Of a DNA stretch of 33,494 nt, positions 21,816-30,045 are shown one piece after another. This DNA is from Candidatus Falkowiibacteriota bacterium (GTDB taxonomy: Bacteria > Patescibacteriota > Patescibacteriia > JACRDY01). Both the position numbers and the translations under genes were made by a program. The DNA is taken from the NCBI GenBank assembly GCA_016218485.1, contig JACRDY010000034.1:1-33494 (forward strand). Reading direction: 5' to 3'. Every line of letters begins with the position of its first letter. Positions within the stretch are counted from its first letter, which is position 1. The notes below the pieces were generated by a model that made no database searches, was not told the DNA's origin, and worked only from the letters and a program-made list of their open reading frames with translations.

Positions 21816-23569
21816 GCGTTAATTTTAATGGTTTTGAAAAAATTCGTGATGCGCTCCAGGCGCGCGGTTTGATCAGCCCGGAGCTGGCTAGTCAAATCAC
21901 CAAACGGTCGTTTGCCACCAGCGATGTATTTTTTTCGTTTCTCCTCAAAGGCAGTGAACAGCGCGAAGATGATCTCTACCGCGCCATTGCCGAGGTGATC
22001 GTTTTTCCCTACCTTGATCTGCGGGGAGAGAAGGTGGCGGCTGATGTTCTGGAGACGATACCGTTCACCGTGGCGCAGAATTATAAGATTGTGGCTTTCA
22101 AAAAAACCGGCGCGGAGGTGCACGTCGGACTGGTGGATCCGTATGACTTCCAGGCGATTGAGGCGATTGAATTTTTGATTAAGCAGAAGAAGCTAAAGGT
22201 CAAGTATTACTTAATCACCCCGACGGTTTACCAGGAATTACTGCGGCAGTATTCCGACTTTACCAAAGAAGTGGAAGAAGCGCTGGCTGAAGTGCAATTG
22301 GAGGACGAAGCCAGCGGCGAGACGCGAGACCGAGAACAGGCGGAGCAGCAGTTTGATTTTGACACCATGCTGTCGCAAGCGCCGGTGTCCAAGATTGTTT
22401 CGGAAATTGTCAAGCAGGGCGTGGTCAGTCGCGCTTCTGACATTCACATTGAGCCGGTGCCGGAGGGCAGCCGCATCCGCTATCGTGTGGATGGCGTGCT
22501 GCGTACGGCATTAACCCTGCCCGCATACATTCATTCTTCATTAATTTCCCGTATCAAGGTGCTGGCCAATTTGAAACTGGATGAGACGCGGATTCCCCAG
22601 GATGGGCGCATCACCCTGAAGGTGGATCAGCGTAAAATTGATTTCCGTGTTTCCACTATGCCGCTCCTGGATAACGAGAAGGCGGTGCTGCGTATTCTCC
22701 AGAGCTCGGATGAGGTGCCGAGCCTGGAAGAGCTCGGTTTCCACCAGTACCACATTGATATGATCCGCCAGAATATTCAGCAGCCGCACGGGCTTTTCCT
22801 TGTCAGCGGTCCTACCGGATCCGGTAAATCCACGACGCTCTATACCGTTCTCAATATTTTGAATAATGATGGCGTCAATATCGTTACCCTGGAAGATCCG
22901 ATAGAGTTTTATTTACCCGGTGTCAATCAATCGCAGATTAAACCGGAGGTCGCGTTTGACTTTGCCTCCGGGCTCCGTTCCATTCTGCGTCAGGACCCCA
23001 ATATTATTATGGTCGGTGAAATTCGGGACGGTCAGACGGCGGAGATGGCGATTCACGCCGGCTTGACCGGTCACCTGATTTTTTCTACCATTCACACCAA
23101 TAACGCCATCGGCGTGGTGCCGCGGCTAGTGGATATGGGCGTCGAGCCGTTTCTCCTCGCTTCCACGCTCAATATTATTATCGCGCAGCGGCTGACGAGA
23201 AAAATTTGCACTGCTTGTAAAGCGGTGGCGACCATTCCTGATTATCTGCTCAAAAAAATTCAAACAGAACTTCAGGATGTTGATCCAGCGATTGTTCCGG
23301 ACAATGTTGATCTGAAAAAATTAGTCTTTTATCGCGGCGCCGGCTGTGACCGGTGTGGGCAGACCGGTTATCAGGGGCGGCTGGCGATCGCGGAAGCGCT
23401 GGCCGTGACGACCAACCTGCAACGGCTAATCGTTTCTGGTTACAACGTTGATGAAGTGAAGAAAGAACGTACCAACCAAAAAATGCTGACCCTGTTTCAG
23501 GACGGTTTGCTGCGCGCTCTGGAAGGCATGACTACGTTGGATGAAGTACTGCGCGTGGTGGAGGAGTAG
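21812..23569 (+). CDS. pilB: Type IV pilus extension ATPase PilB (GspE family)
   Basis: A 585-aa hexameric secretion ATPase that drives pilin polymerisation. An MshEN-type N-terminal domain (about residues 1-160) precedes the ATPase core with Walker A GPTGSGKST (333-341), the Asp box region VTLEDPIEF, Walker B IIMVGEIRD and the His box GHLIFSTIHTNNA. A zinc-binding tetracysteine (CTACKA and CDRCGQTGYQGR) is intact. Length matches the family. The presence of the MshEN domain and zinc site marks it as an extension rather than a retraction (PilT) motor. Confidence 0.95.
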   Translation: MSVNFNGFEKIRDALQARGLISPELASQITKRSFATSDVFFSFLLKGSEQREDDLYRAIAEVIVFPYLDLRGEKVAADVLETIPFTVAQNYKIVAFKKTGAEVHVGLVDPYDFQAIEAIEFLIKQKKLKVKYYLITPTVYQELLRQYSDFTKEVEEALAEVQLEDEASGETRDREQAEQQFDFDTMLSQAPVSKIVSEIVKQGVVSRASDIHIEPVPEGSRIRYRVDGVLRTALTLPAYIHSSLISRIKVLANLKLDETRIPQDGRITLKVDQRKIDFRVSTMPLLDNEKAVLRILQSSDEVPSLEELGFHQYHIDMIRQNIQQPHGLFLVSGPTGSGKSTTLYTVLNILNNDGVNIVTLEDPIEFYLPGVNQSQIKPEVAFDFASGLRSILRQDPNIIMVGEIRDGQTAEMAIHAGLTGHLIFSTIHTNNAIGVVPRLVDMGVEPFLLASTLNIIIAQRLTRKICTACKAVATIPDYLLKKIQTELQDVDPAIVPDNVDLKKLVFYRGAGCDRCGQTGYQGRLAIAEALAVTTNLQRLIVSGYNVDEVKKERTNQKMLTLFQDGLLRALEGMTTLDEVLRVVEE

Positions 23570-23838
23570 TTTGTTAGTTTCTAAGTTTGTTAGTTTTTTA
23601 GTTTATAAGTTTGAATTACCAAATTTTAAATTTTAAATTTAAAGTTCCAAATCCCAATGGCTGGAAGTTCAAAGTTCAAAATCCAAAGTTCAAATCAATG
23701 CCCAATGACAAAGTTCAAAGGGGGCGTTGATTTGACATTAGGCATTTGAACTTGATTTGAACTTTTGATTTTGAACTTTGGCATTCCCCAAATACCGCAT
23801 CTTGAATCTTAAATTCTAAATCTTAAATCCTACTCTCT
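23570..23838. repeat. Low-complexity A/T-word tract between pilB and the response regulator
   Basis: 268 bases without a gene, made of short words: GTTTGTTAGTTT at the left, AAATTTTAAATTT, AGTTCAAAATCC, and CTTAAATTCTAAATC at the right. A 27-bp inverted repeat with one mismatch (23670-23696 and 23754-23780) forms the centre. No promoter of good quality is visible. Confidence 0.8.
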
Positions 23839-24237
23839 ATGTCTGGTAATACCAAACAAACAATTCTCTTGGTGGAGGACGATGCTTTTTTGGCTGGCAT
23901 GTATAAAACAAAATTTGAAATGGAGGGGTTTGCTGTCGTCACCGCTGATGACGGCTTAAAAGGTTTTCAGTTGGCCAAAGATAAAAAACCGGATGTTATC
24001 CTTTTGGATATTCTCTTACCAAAAATGGACGGCTTTGAGGTGCTGGATAAAATTCGGGCGAGCAAAGACACCAGCGCCATTCCCGTGATCTTATTGACGA
24101 ACCTTGGCCAGAAAGAAGATGTTAAAAAGGGTTTGGAGCGGGGCGCTAACGGCTACCTGATCAAGGCGCATTTCATGCCATCGGAAGTCGTCCAGAAAAT
24201 TAAGAGTGTCTTGGCCGGCAATATTGCCGCGGAGTAG
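23839..24237 (+). CDS. Single-domain response regulator (CheY-like receiver)
   Basis: A 132-aa receiver domain with no output domain. Acidic pocket E13-D14-D15, phospho-acceptor D57 (VILLDILLPKMDG), T87 and K109 (YLIKA) are all in place, so phosphorylation is expected. It sits between pilB and pilC, six bases before pilC, as in many CPR pilus clusters, and probably tunes pilus assembly through protein contact. No histidine kinase is in the window. Confidence 0.93.
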   Translation: MSGNTKQTILLVEDDAFLAGMYKTKFEMEGFAVVTADDGLKGFQLAKDKKPDVILLDILLPKMDGFEVLDKIRASKDTSAIPVILLTNLGQKEDVKKGLERGANGYLIKAHFMPSEVVQKIKSVLAGNIAAE

Positions 24238-24243
24238 GGCTCT

Positions 24244-25443
24244 ATGCTCTTATTCAAATACAAAGTGGTGGATAGCAAGGGGGTGCCTTATAAAGGATTA
24301 GTGGAAGCCCTGACCGTTAAGGAGGCGCAGATGATGCTCGGCGCGCAGGGTTTTGAGGTACTGTCGCTCCATCCCACCGGCTACTGGCAGCAGCAGCTGG
24401 CTCGTCTGCAGCGGGTCTCGTCAAAGGATATGGTCATCCTATCGCGCCAATTGTCAATTCTAGTGGGCGCTGATTTGCCGCTGGTGGATGCGCTCAATAC
24501 TCTGTCGCGGCAAACGCAGAACGACCACCTCAAGGTGGTGGTGGCGCAAGTGGCCGACAAAGTGGAAGGCGGTAAGAAATTATCCGAGTCATTGGCGGAA
24601 CACCCGGCGATTTTTGACGATTTTTATATTAAACTGATTGAAACGGGTGAGCGCGTCGGTAAACTGGATGAAGTGCTTGAATATCTGGCGGTGGAACAGG
24701 AAAAGAACTATGATCTCCAGTCGCGGATCAAAGGCATGTTGATTTACCCGGCGTTTATTTTTTCTACCATGGTGGTGATTATTATTTTCATGCTGTCGTT
24801 CGTGATGCCGCGTATGCTCGGCATTCTCAAAGAGTCGGGGGTGGAGCTTCCCTTGAGCACGCGATTGCTGATCGGGGTCAGTAATTTTTTTCAAGTCTAT
24901 TGGTGGGCGGTGCTGTTTGGCGTGATTGGCTTCGGCGCGTTCTTTATCTGGTATATCAGTACGTCGACCGGACGCCGGCAGTGGGATCTCCTGAAATTAA
25001 ACTTTCCCGTGGTTGGCAAAATTATCCAGCAGGTCGCTATTGTTCGCTTCAGCAATAGTCTGTCGCTGCTCCTGCGCGGCGGTGTGGATATGGTTTCGTC
25101 GCTCAAGACCGTCTCCGGCGTTTTGGGCAGCTCGGAATACCAGCGACTGATGGTGCTGGCGATCCAGAGCGTGGAGGATGGTAATCTGCTAGCGAGCAGT
25201 CTTGCCAAAAGCCGCTACATTCCCTATATGGTGATTCAGATTATCCAGGTTGGTGAGAAGACCGGACGGATTGAGAAGTCCCTGGACAAGATCTCTACTT
25301 TTTACACGCGCGAAGTCAATAATACCATCGGCAGTCTGGTCAGTCTGATTGAGCCGGTGGTGATTATTGTCATGGGCGTGGGTGTGGGGGTGGTGGTCTC
25401 GGCTATGATTCTGCCGATGTACCGCCTGGCCGGCGGTCTGTAG
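24244..25443 (+). CDS. pilC: Type IV pilus inner-membrane platform protein PilC (GspF family)
   Basis: A 399-aa membrane protein with the two-repeat T2SSF layout: a cytoplasmic domain (about 60-165), helix pair near 170-240 (YPAFIFSTMVVIIIFMLSFVMP, WWAVLFGVIGFGAFFIWYI), a second domain and a final helix (VVIIVMGVGVGVVVSAMILPMY). Family signatures include LSRQLSILVGADLPLVDAL and FSNSLSLLLRGGVDMVSSL. It couples PilB motion to pilin insertion. Likely co-transcribed with the response regulator. Confidence 0.95.
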   Translation: MLLFKYKVVDSKGVPYKGLVEALTVKEAQMMLGAQGFEVLSLHPTGYWQQQLARLQRVSSKDMVILSRQLSILVGADLPLVDALNTLSRQTQNDHLKVVVAQVADKVEGGKKLSESLAEHPAIFDDFYIKLIETGERVGKLDEVLEYLAVEQEKNYDLQSRIKGMLIYPAFIFSTMVVIIIFMLSFVMPRMLGILKESGVELPLSTRLLIGVSNFFQVYWWAVLFGVIGFGAFFIWYISTSTGRRQWDLLKLNFPVVGKIIQQVAIVRFSNSLSLLLRGGVDMVSSLKTVSGVLGSSEYQRLMVLAIQSVEDGNLLASSLAKSRYIPYMVIQIIQVGEKTGRIEKSLDKISTFYTREVNNTIGSLVSLIEPVVIIVMGVGVGVVVSAMILPMYRLAGGL

Positions 25444-25492
25444 AATTCTGATATTATCCACACGGTTCATCGCCGCCAACCGTTAACCATGG

Positions 25493-25498
25493 TATACT
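25493..25498 (+). promoter_or_regulatory. -10 box upstream of the pilin gene
   Basis: TATACT in GGTATACTAG, without a consensus -35. The leader to the ATG would be about 90 bases, much longer than elsewhere in the window, with a purine-rich AGGGGAGC near 25580 as a possible ribosome site. Confidence 0.4.
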
Positions 25499-25594
25499 AG
25501 GATAAAAGTCGCTTGTCTTTTAATAATTCATAACCTGTCATTCTTTACGTTACGGTCTAGAGGTAAGGTAAGGGATACAGGGGAGCTTAAAACC

Positions 25595-26080
25595 ATGATG
25601 AATAAACAAAAAGGTTTTACCCTGATTGAGCTCTTGGTGGTCATCGCCATCATTGGCTTACTGTCCACTTTGGCGGTAGTCTCGCTCAACAGCGCTCGAC
25701 AGAAGTCGCGTGACGCTAAACGCGTGGCCGACGTCAAACAGATCCAGACCGCTCTGGAGCTGTACTACCAGGATCAGAACAGCTACCCGACTGCGGCCAG
25801 CGCCATTACTTTGGGCGCGGGTGGCGGGGATTGTAGCGCTGCCGACTGTTCCAGTTTGAGCGGCGACGGCGGTTTTGCCGCCGCGGCTACCGGTGAGACC
25901 TACATGGGTCTTGTCCCGGCGGCGCCAACCCCGGCGGATGGCACTTGTACTGACGCTGAGAATGGCTATGAGTATACCAGCGCTGACGGCAAGAGCTATT
26001 CCATTGATTTCTGTCTTGGCGCTGTTACCGGCGGGTTAGTTGCTGGTGCACATACTGCCAGTCCAGACGGTATTAATTAG
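25595..26080 (+). CDS. Type IV pilin (major pilin candidate)
   Basis: A 161-aa prepilin. MMNKQKG is the short leader, cleaved before F8 in GFTLIELLVVIAIIG, with the conserved glutamate at E12 (mature E5). The mature N-terminal helix is followed by the GspG-like SARQKSRDAKRVADVKQIQTALELYYQDQNSYP region, and two cysteine pairs lie in the globular part. Its own promoter region, long leader and downstream terminator suggest separate, stronger expression than its neighbours, as expected for a major subunit. Confidence 0.93.
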   Translation: MMNKQKGFTLIELLVVIAIIGLLSTLAVVSLNSARQKSRDAKRVADVKQIQTALELYYQDQNSYPTAASAITLGAGGGDCSAADCSSLSGDGGFAAAATGETYMGLVPAAPTPADGTCTDAENGYEYTSADGKSYSIDFCLGAVTGGLVAGAHTASPDGIN

Positions 26081-26107
26081 CGCTCGCTTTCTTCTTGCAG
26101 TATTTAT

Positions 26108-26143
26108 AAAAAACCAGTCCCGCGTTGTGCGGACTGGTTTTTT
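26108..26143. terminator. Strong bidirectional intrinsic terminator after the pilin gene
   Basis: A perfect 13-bp stem AAAAAACCAGTCC / GGACTGGTTTTTT with a 10-base loop and T-tract on either strand. It isolates the pilin transcript from pilD. Confidence 0.92.
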
Positions 26144-26171
26144 AGCAGGAAAAATGGTAAAATAGGGATAT

Positions 26172-26927
26172 ATGACAGTTGGCTGGAGTTTTATTTTTTT
26201 TGTCGGCGGATTGATCCTGGGCAGTTTTTTGAATAGTGTGATTTGGCGTCTGCAGGCGGGTAAAAGTCTCTGGGAGCGACACTCGGTCTGTCCCGTCTGC
26301 CGCCAGGCGCTGGCCGGTCGCGATCTGGTCCCGCTGTTGAGTTTTATCCGCCTCGGCGGTCGGTGCCGCTATTGCCGTGACCGGATATCGTGGCAATACC
26401 CAGCGGTGGAATTGGCGACCGCCGCGTTCAGCTTTATTTTTTATTGGCATTTTGGCTTGACACTGAGACTGGCGCTGGCGATTGTTTTCCTGGCTTTCTT
26501 GATGGTCATTGCCGTATATGATCTGCGCTACTCGTTGATTCTTGATGTCGTGACCATACCGGCGATGATCCTGGCCTGGCTGGGTAATGTTTGGCTCGGA
26601 GAAGGCGGTTTACGGTTACTCTTAGCGGGTATAGTCGGAGGAGGTTTTTTTCTTTTGCAGTTTGTCGTTTCTCGCGGTCGCTGGATCGGCGGCGGGGACA
26701 TCCGCTTGGGTTCGCTGATGGGTTTGATGCTCGGCTGGCCGCAGATTCTCGTGGCGTTGATGCTGGCCTATGTGGTGGGCGCGTTCGTCTCGCTGTCGCT
26801 CGTCGTTGCCGGTAAGAAACAGATGGCCTCCACTGTGCCCTTTGGCGCTTGGCTGTCCGCCGCCACGGTGGTGACGCTGTTGTGGGGTCAGCTGATTATT
26901 CAATGGTATGTTGCCATGCTATGGTGA
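26172..26927 (+). CDS. pilD: Prepilin peptidase/N-methyltransferase PilD
   Basis: A 251-aa polytopic aspartyl protease that removes prepilin leaders after glycine and methylates the new N-terminus. The N-terminal domain has the tetracysteine CPVC (40/43) and CRYC (65/68). Catalytic aspartates are D117 (AVYDLRYSLILD) and D176 in GGGDIRLG, the GxGD-type motif. A TAAAAT box (26158-26163) ends eight bases before the ATG, so the transcript is probably leaderless. Its substrates are the pilin-like genes around it. Confidence 0.95.
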   Translation: MTVGWSFIFFVGGLILGSFLNSVIWRLQAGKSLWERHSVCPVCRQALAGRDLVPLLSFIRLGGRCRYCRDRISWQYPAVELATAAFSFIFYWHFGLTLRLALAIVFLAFLMVIAVYDLRYSLILDVVTIPAMILAWLGNVWLGEGGLRLLLAGIVGGGFFLLQFVVSRGRWIGGGDIRLGSLMGLMLGWPQILVALMLAYVVGAFVSLSLVVAGKKQMASTVPFGAWLSAATVVTLLWGQLIIQWYVAMLW

Positions 26928-27442
26928 AACAGTCACGCCCAGGTTTTTCTCTAGTGGAGGTTTTGGTGTCAGTCGCCATTCTTTTGGTGATCACGGTCTT
27001 GGCCATGCCGAGTCTGCGGGAGTATAATGCCCGCCAGCAGCTGGAACGCGCCGGCGCAGAGCTCGCCGCTGATCTGCGGTTGCTCCAGAATAAAGCGCTC
27101 AACGGTGAAGTTTTTAATCTGGCGCCCGACAGTATCGTGCCGGCTGAATATACTGTTACCATCCAACCAACGGGGTATGCCATGCGTTTCGTGCTTGGAC
27201 CAGACGTTCCGTTTGTGCCGCCGGAGGATTTAATGATTACACAGCCAACCTGGCCGGGGTATAGTTTTGACCCGGTGAATTGTACGATCAGTTTTGCTCC
27301 CTATACGGCCGCGGCGACGTTGAGTAATTGTTTAGCCATGACCGGTTCAGCGCTTACCATTACGGTAACCGCTGCGGCGGGCGAGCGTCGGCAGGTGGTG
27401 TTTGATACCGCTGCCGGAACGAGCCAGTTGATTGATGAATAA
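26921..27442 (+). CDS. Pilin-like protein (GspH/FimT type)
   Basis: A 173-aa minor pilin. MVKQSRPG is the leader, cleaved before F9 of FSLVEVLVSVAILLVITVLA, with the conserved glutamate at E13. The globular part is beta-rich (YTVTIQPTGYAMRFVLG, ITVTAAAGERRQVVFDTAAG), as in GspH/FimT. ATG at 26921 overlaps the pilD stop (ATGGTGA), so translation is coupled; longer upstream starts would lie inside pilD. One disulfide is possible between the two Cys. Confidence 0.88.
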   Translation: MVKQSRPGFSLVEVLVSVAILLVITVLAMPSLREYNARQQLERAGAELAADLRLLQNKALNGEVFNLAPDSIVPAEYTVTIQPTGYAMRFVLGPDVPFVPPEDLMITQPTWPGYSFDPVNCTISFAPYTAAATLSNCLAMTGSALTITVTAAAGERRQVVFDTAAGTSQLIDE

Positions 27443-27457
27443 CCTATGTCTATTAAA

Positions 27458-27618
27458 AGACCCGCTGCGTAATAACCTTTTCTACTCCAATGATGATTGG
27501 TCGGCTGCAAACAACTCACCGCTCGTCACTGCATACGCCGTATGCGCCTCCTCGCGCTTCGTTGTTTTCGCTCGACCAATCATCATTTCGCTACGAAAAA
27601 TTATTACGCAGTGGGTCT
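27458..27618. mobile_element. 161-bp palindromic element, copy C (target AAA)
   Basis: 46-base terminal inverted repeats (left AGACCCGCTGCGTAATAA; right in reverse AGACCCACTGCGTAATAA), the innermost 14 bases perfectly paired (27490-27503 and 27573-27586), and a 69-base core at 27504-27572 about 70% identical to that of copy A, aligned without gaps. AAA flanks both ends (27455-27457 and 27619-27621). It splits a pilin-like gene after codon 4. Confidence 0.88.
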
Positions 27619-28191
27619 AAACAACAATCCGGGCAAACACTGATTGAAGTCATGATTGTCGCGGCGCTCCTGCTGACGTCGCTCTTGAGCGTTATCTATA
27701 CCTATACCTATCTTGCTCGCGCTCAAACGGTTGAGTCCCAGAGTTGGCTGGCCGCTCAGCTGGCGCGAGAAGATGTGGAATTGCTGCGGGGCCTGCGCGA
27801 CAGTAACTGGCTGGCGTCTTCAGCCGATTGGCTGGACGGTTTGTATAGTAATCCCGCTGCGGAGACGGAAACGGCCATGGTGGACTTCGCTCCGGGCAGC
27901 GGCACCAGTTTGGATTTTAACGTTACGGCGCTGGCTGACGCACCAATCTACCGTCACCAGAGCGGGGGAGCGGCATATTGGAATCAAACAGCTGCTGATG
28001 GCACGCCGACCGGTTTTACCCGACTGGTCAGCCTTCGTCGGTTTTGTGATAGAGATGATTTCCCGCCGGCGGCTAGTAGCTGCGCGCTGGCTGAAACTGT
28101 GGGTATTGAAGTAACCGTTACCGTCGGTTGGCAGGAGCGGGGAGAGGACCAGCAGTACGTGCTGACTGATTATTTGTATAACTGGAAATAA
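27490..28191 (+). CDS. Pilin-like protein (PilV type) with 5' end replaced by a mobile element
   Basis: A 233-aa frame whose true pilin begins at QTLIEVMIVAALLLTSLLSVIYTYTYLA (cleavage after G48; E53 is the conserved glutamate). The first 43 residues are encoded inside the 161-bp element, giving an abnormally long, low-complexity leader. Removing the element plus one AAA joins ATGTCTATTAAA (27446-27457) to CAACAATCCGGG and yields the leader MSIKQQSG, a textbook prepilin leader. Today ATG at 27446 runs into a TAA at 27470, so translation must start inside the element (27490 is one choice) or the gene is silenced. The body is intact. Confidence 0.8.
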   Translation: MMIGRLQTTHRSSLHTPYAPPRASLFSLDQSSFRYEKLLRSGSKQQSGQTLIEVMIVAALLLTSLLSVIYTYTYLARAQTVESQSWLAAQLAREDVELLRGLRDSNWLASSADWLDGLYSNPAAETETAMVDFAPGSGTSLDFNVTALADAPIYRHQSGGAAYWNQTAADGTPTGFTRLVSLRRFCDRDDFPPAASSCALAETVGIEVTVTVGWQERGEDQQYVLTDYLYNWK

Positions 28192-28793
28192 TGGTTATGA
28201 GGGATTCCTTTGATAACAATCAATCAGGATTTACGCTGGTGGAACTGTTGGTGACGCTCAGTATTTTTTCCGTCGTGCTGCTGCTGATTTCAGGGGCCTT
28301 TATTTTTTCCGAGCGCAGTTTGACTGGTCTTGCGTCACAAGAGCAGGTTATCGGGGAAGCGCGTTGGCTGATTGAGTCAATCGCGCGTGATATCCGCTTG
28401 AGCGCTCTGGACTACAGCGATCCGGCCTGGCCCGTTAGTACCTTGACCACGGAGATCCGTCTGGTCAGTAGTGACGGGCAGCGCCTCCACTATGGAGTGG
28501 GCGGTAACGCTTGCCCGCCGACTCAAGCCGGCTGCATCAGTCGGCAGACGTTTGACGCCGAGGGAGTCTTACTTGACTCGGCAGTATTGAGTACGTCGGC
28601 GCTCTCGGCGGCTGATTGGCATTTTTTCGTTACCCCGATGGTTGATCCTTTCCTTGATGACAATGGCGACGGGCAGTATGACAGTACGACGCAGCCTCAG
28701 GTGACGATATTTTTTGCCCTGACTGACGCGCTCAAACCTGAGCAAGCGATACAAGGCCAGACGACCGTGTCATCGCGGTATTACGGCCGGTAA
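28191..28793 (+). CDS. Pilin-like protein (GspJ/PilW type)
   Basis: A 200-aa minor pilin with leader MVMRDSFDNNQSG, cleaved before F14 of FTLVELLVTLSIFSVVLLLISGAFIF; the conserved glutamate is E18. The start overlaps the previous stop by one base (TAATG). The EQVIGEARWLIESIARDIRLSAL segment is typical of PilW/GspJ tip subunits, and a DDNGDGQYD stretch could bind calcium. Two cysteines near residue 108 are close together. Confidence 0.87.
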   Translation: MVMRDSFDNNQSGFTLVELLVTLSIFSVVLLLISGAFIFSERSLTGLASQEQVIGEARWLIESIARDIRLSALDYSDPAWPVSTLTTEIRLVSSDGQRLHYGVGGNACPPTQAGCISRQTFDAEGVLLDSAVLSTSALSAADWHFFVTPMVDPFLDDNGDGQYDSTTQPQVTIFFALTDALKPEQAIQGQTTVSSRYYGR

Positions 28794-28799
28794 ATTTTT

Positions 28800-29543
28800 A
28801 TGCCCAATAATCAACGCGGTAACATTCTCATTTGGTCACTCTTGGTCATTATGGTGAGCCTGGGCGGGGTGGTGTTTTTGTCTGATGTGGTGATCTCGTC
28901 GCTGCGCGCGGGGCATCTGACCAATGACGCGTTGCAGGCTTGGCATTTGGCCGACGCCGGCGCCGAATACGCCCTGTACCAGATCCGCCACCAGGAAAAT
29001 TATGATCTGACGCTGCCGCCAACCGCGGTCGCCGGCGGGCAATTAACGAGCGCGCTTGAGACCGAAGAGAGTCTGAAGATTCATCTCGCGCCAGACACAA
29101 CATACCAGCTAGATCTCTATGATGCTCTGCCCGATCAAGCGGTTGGGCGGCTCTACCTGCAGGGCAGCACCACCGCCGGTTGGCTGGAGGCGCAGATAGT
29201 GTCCTGGCAACTTGGCAGTACGTTCCCCGAGGACAATTTCACCCAGAATTTGAAAGGGCCGACGGAGCTGAATAATGGTTTTTTCTTGGATCTGCCGAGC
29301 AACGTCGGACAGTACCACCGCCTCACCCTCAAAGCGCTGTATGACGATTTGACCGATCTTACCATTTCAGCTTATTCTATCGGCGGCGCGCCGGTGCCTG
29401 TTCCGGCTCGTCTGAAACTGCGCCTGACTGGGCAGTACGGCCGGAGCAGCCAAGAGATTGTTATCACCACGCCGCGCCGCGCGCCGCTCTACGGTTTGTT
29501 TGACTACGTGGTGTTTTCTGAAAAAGTCATCACCAAAAATTAG
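28800..29543 (+). CDS. PilX/GspK-like minor pilin
   Basis: A 247-aa protein with leader MPNNQRG and hydrophobic segment NILIWSLLVIMVSLGGVVFLSDVVISSL. The usual glutamate five residues after the cleavage site is missing (W or S there), as in GspK/PilX-type subunits that cap the pseudopilus tip. HLADAGAEYALYQIR matches the conserved PilX region. It follows the PilW-like gene by six bases and ends the run of pilin-like genes. Confidence 0.75.
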   Translation: MPNNQRGNILIWSLLVIMVSLGGVVFLSDVVISSLRAGHLTNDALQAWHLADAGAEYALYQIRHQENYDLTLPPTAVAGGQLTSALETEESLKIHLAPDTTYQLDLYDALPDQAVGRLYLQGSTTAGWLEAQIVSWQLGSTFPEDNFTQNLKGPTELNNGFFLDLPSNVGQYHRLTLKALYDDLTDLTISAYSIGGAPVPVPARLKLRLTGQYGRSSQEIVITTPRRAPLYGLFDYVVFSEKVITKN

Positions 29544-29547
29544 CAGT

Positions 29548-30045
29548 ATGCTATATCAATTTTGTCCGTGCTGCGGCGGCCGGCTGACTAAGACTGACTC
29601 GGCCGCTCCCCAGTGTCAGACGTGTCATTATATTTTTTATCAAAATTCAGCGCCGGCGTTTGGCGCGCTCATCATGAATGAACAGGGTCAGGTGCTGCTG
29701 GCCAAGCGCCAGCACGAGCCGGAGCAGGGCAAGTGGGATTTGCCCGGAGGATTCTTGGACTATGGCGAAGAGGCCGAGGCGGCGCTCAAGCGCGAACTAG
29801 AGGAAGAGCTGAATATTACTGCTGTGAAATATGAATTATTGGATTCCGAGATCGGGGATTATGTTTTCCAGGGCCGAGAGTTCAAAACCCTGAATCTGTT
29901 TTACCTGGTGACGGAGTATCAGGGCACGATTGTGGCCAAAGACGACGTCGCTTCAGTGTACTGGTTCGACAAACAGAATATTCCGACGAGCGGCTGGGCG
30001 TTTAATTGGATTTCTAAAGTGATTACGCGATGGCAAAACAGTTAA
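29548..30045 (+). CDS. NUDIX hydrolase with N-terminal zinc ribbon
   Basis: A 165-aa hydrolase of nucleoside-diphosphate-linked substrates. A zinc ribbon (CPCCGGRL, CQTCHY) precedes the Nudix box GGFLDYGEEAEAALKRELEEEL. The layout is similar to NudC-like and ADP-ribose pyrophosphatase-like CPR proteins, but substrate cannot be read. ATG at 29548 is used, four bases after the previous stop; longer starts would lie inside that gene. It overlaps ligA by 16 bases, so the two may be translated together. Confidence 0.9.
   Translation: MLYQFCPCCGGRLTKTDSAAPQCQTCHYIFYQNSAPAFGALIMNEQGQVLLAKRQHEPEQGKWDLPGGFLDYGEEAEAALKRELEEELNITAVKYELLDSEIGDYVFQGREFKTLNLFYLVTEYQGTIVAKDDVASVYWFDKQNIPTSGWAFNWISKVITRWQNS

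Noticed and set aside
23570..23838. CRISPR array in the word-repeat tract
   Set aside because: Repeats are short, irregular and palindromic, with no constant spacer length and no cas genes.
27490..28191. Annotating the pilin-like gene as a definite pseudogene
   Set aside because: The frame from inside the mobile element to the end is open and the pilin body is intact, so it may still be made with a long leader.
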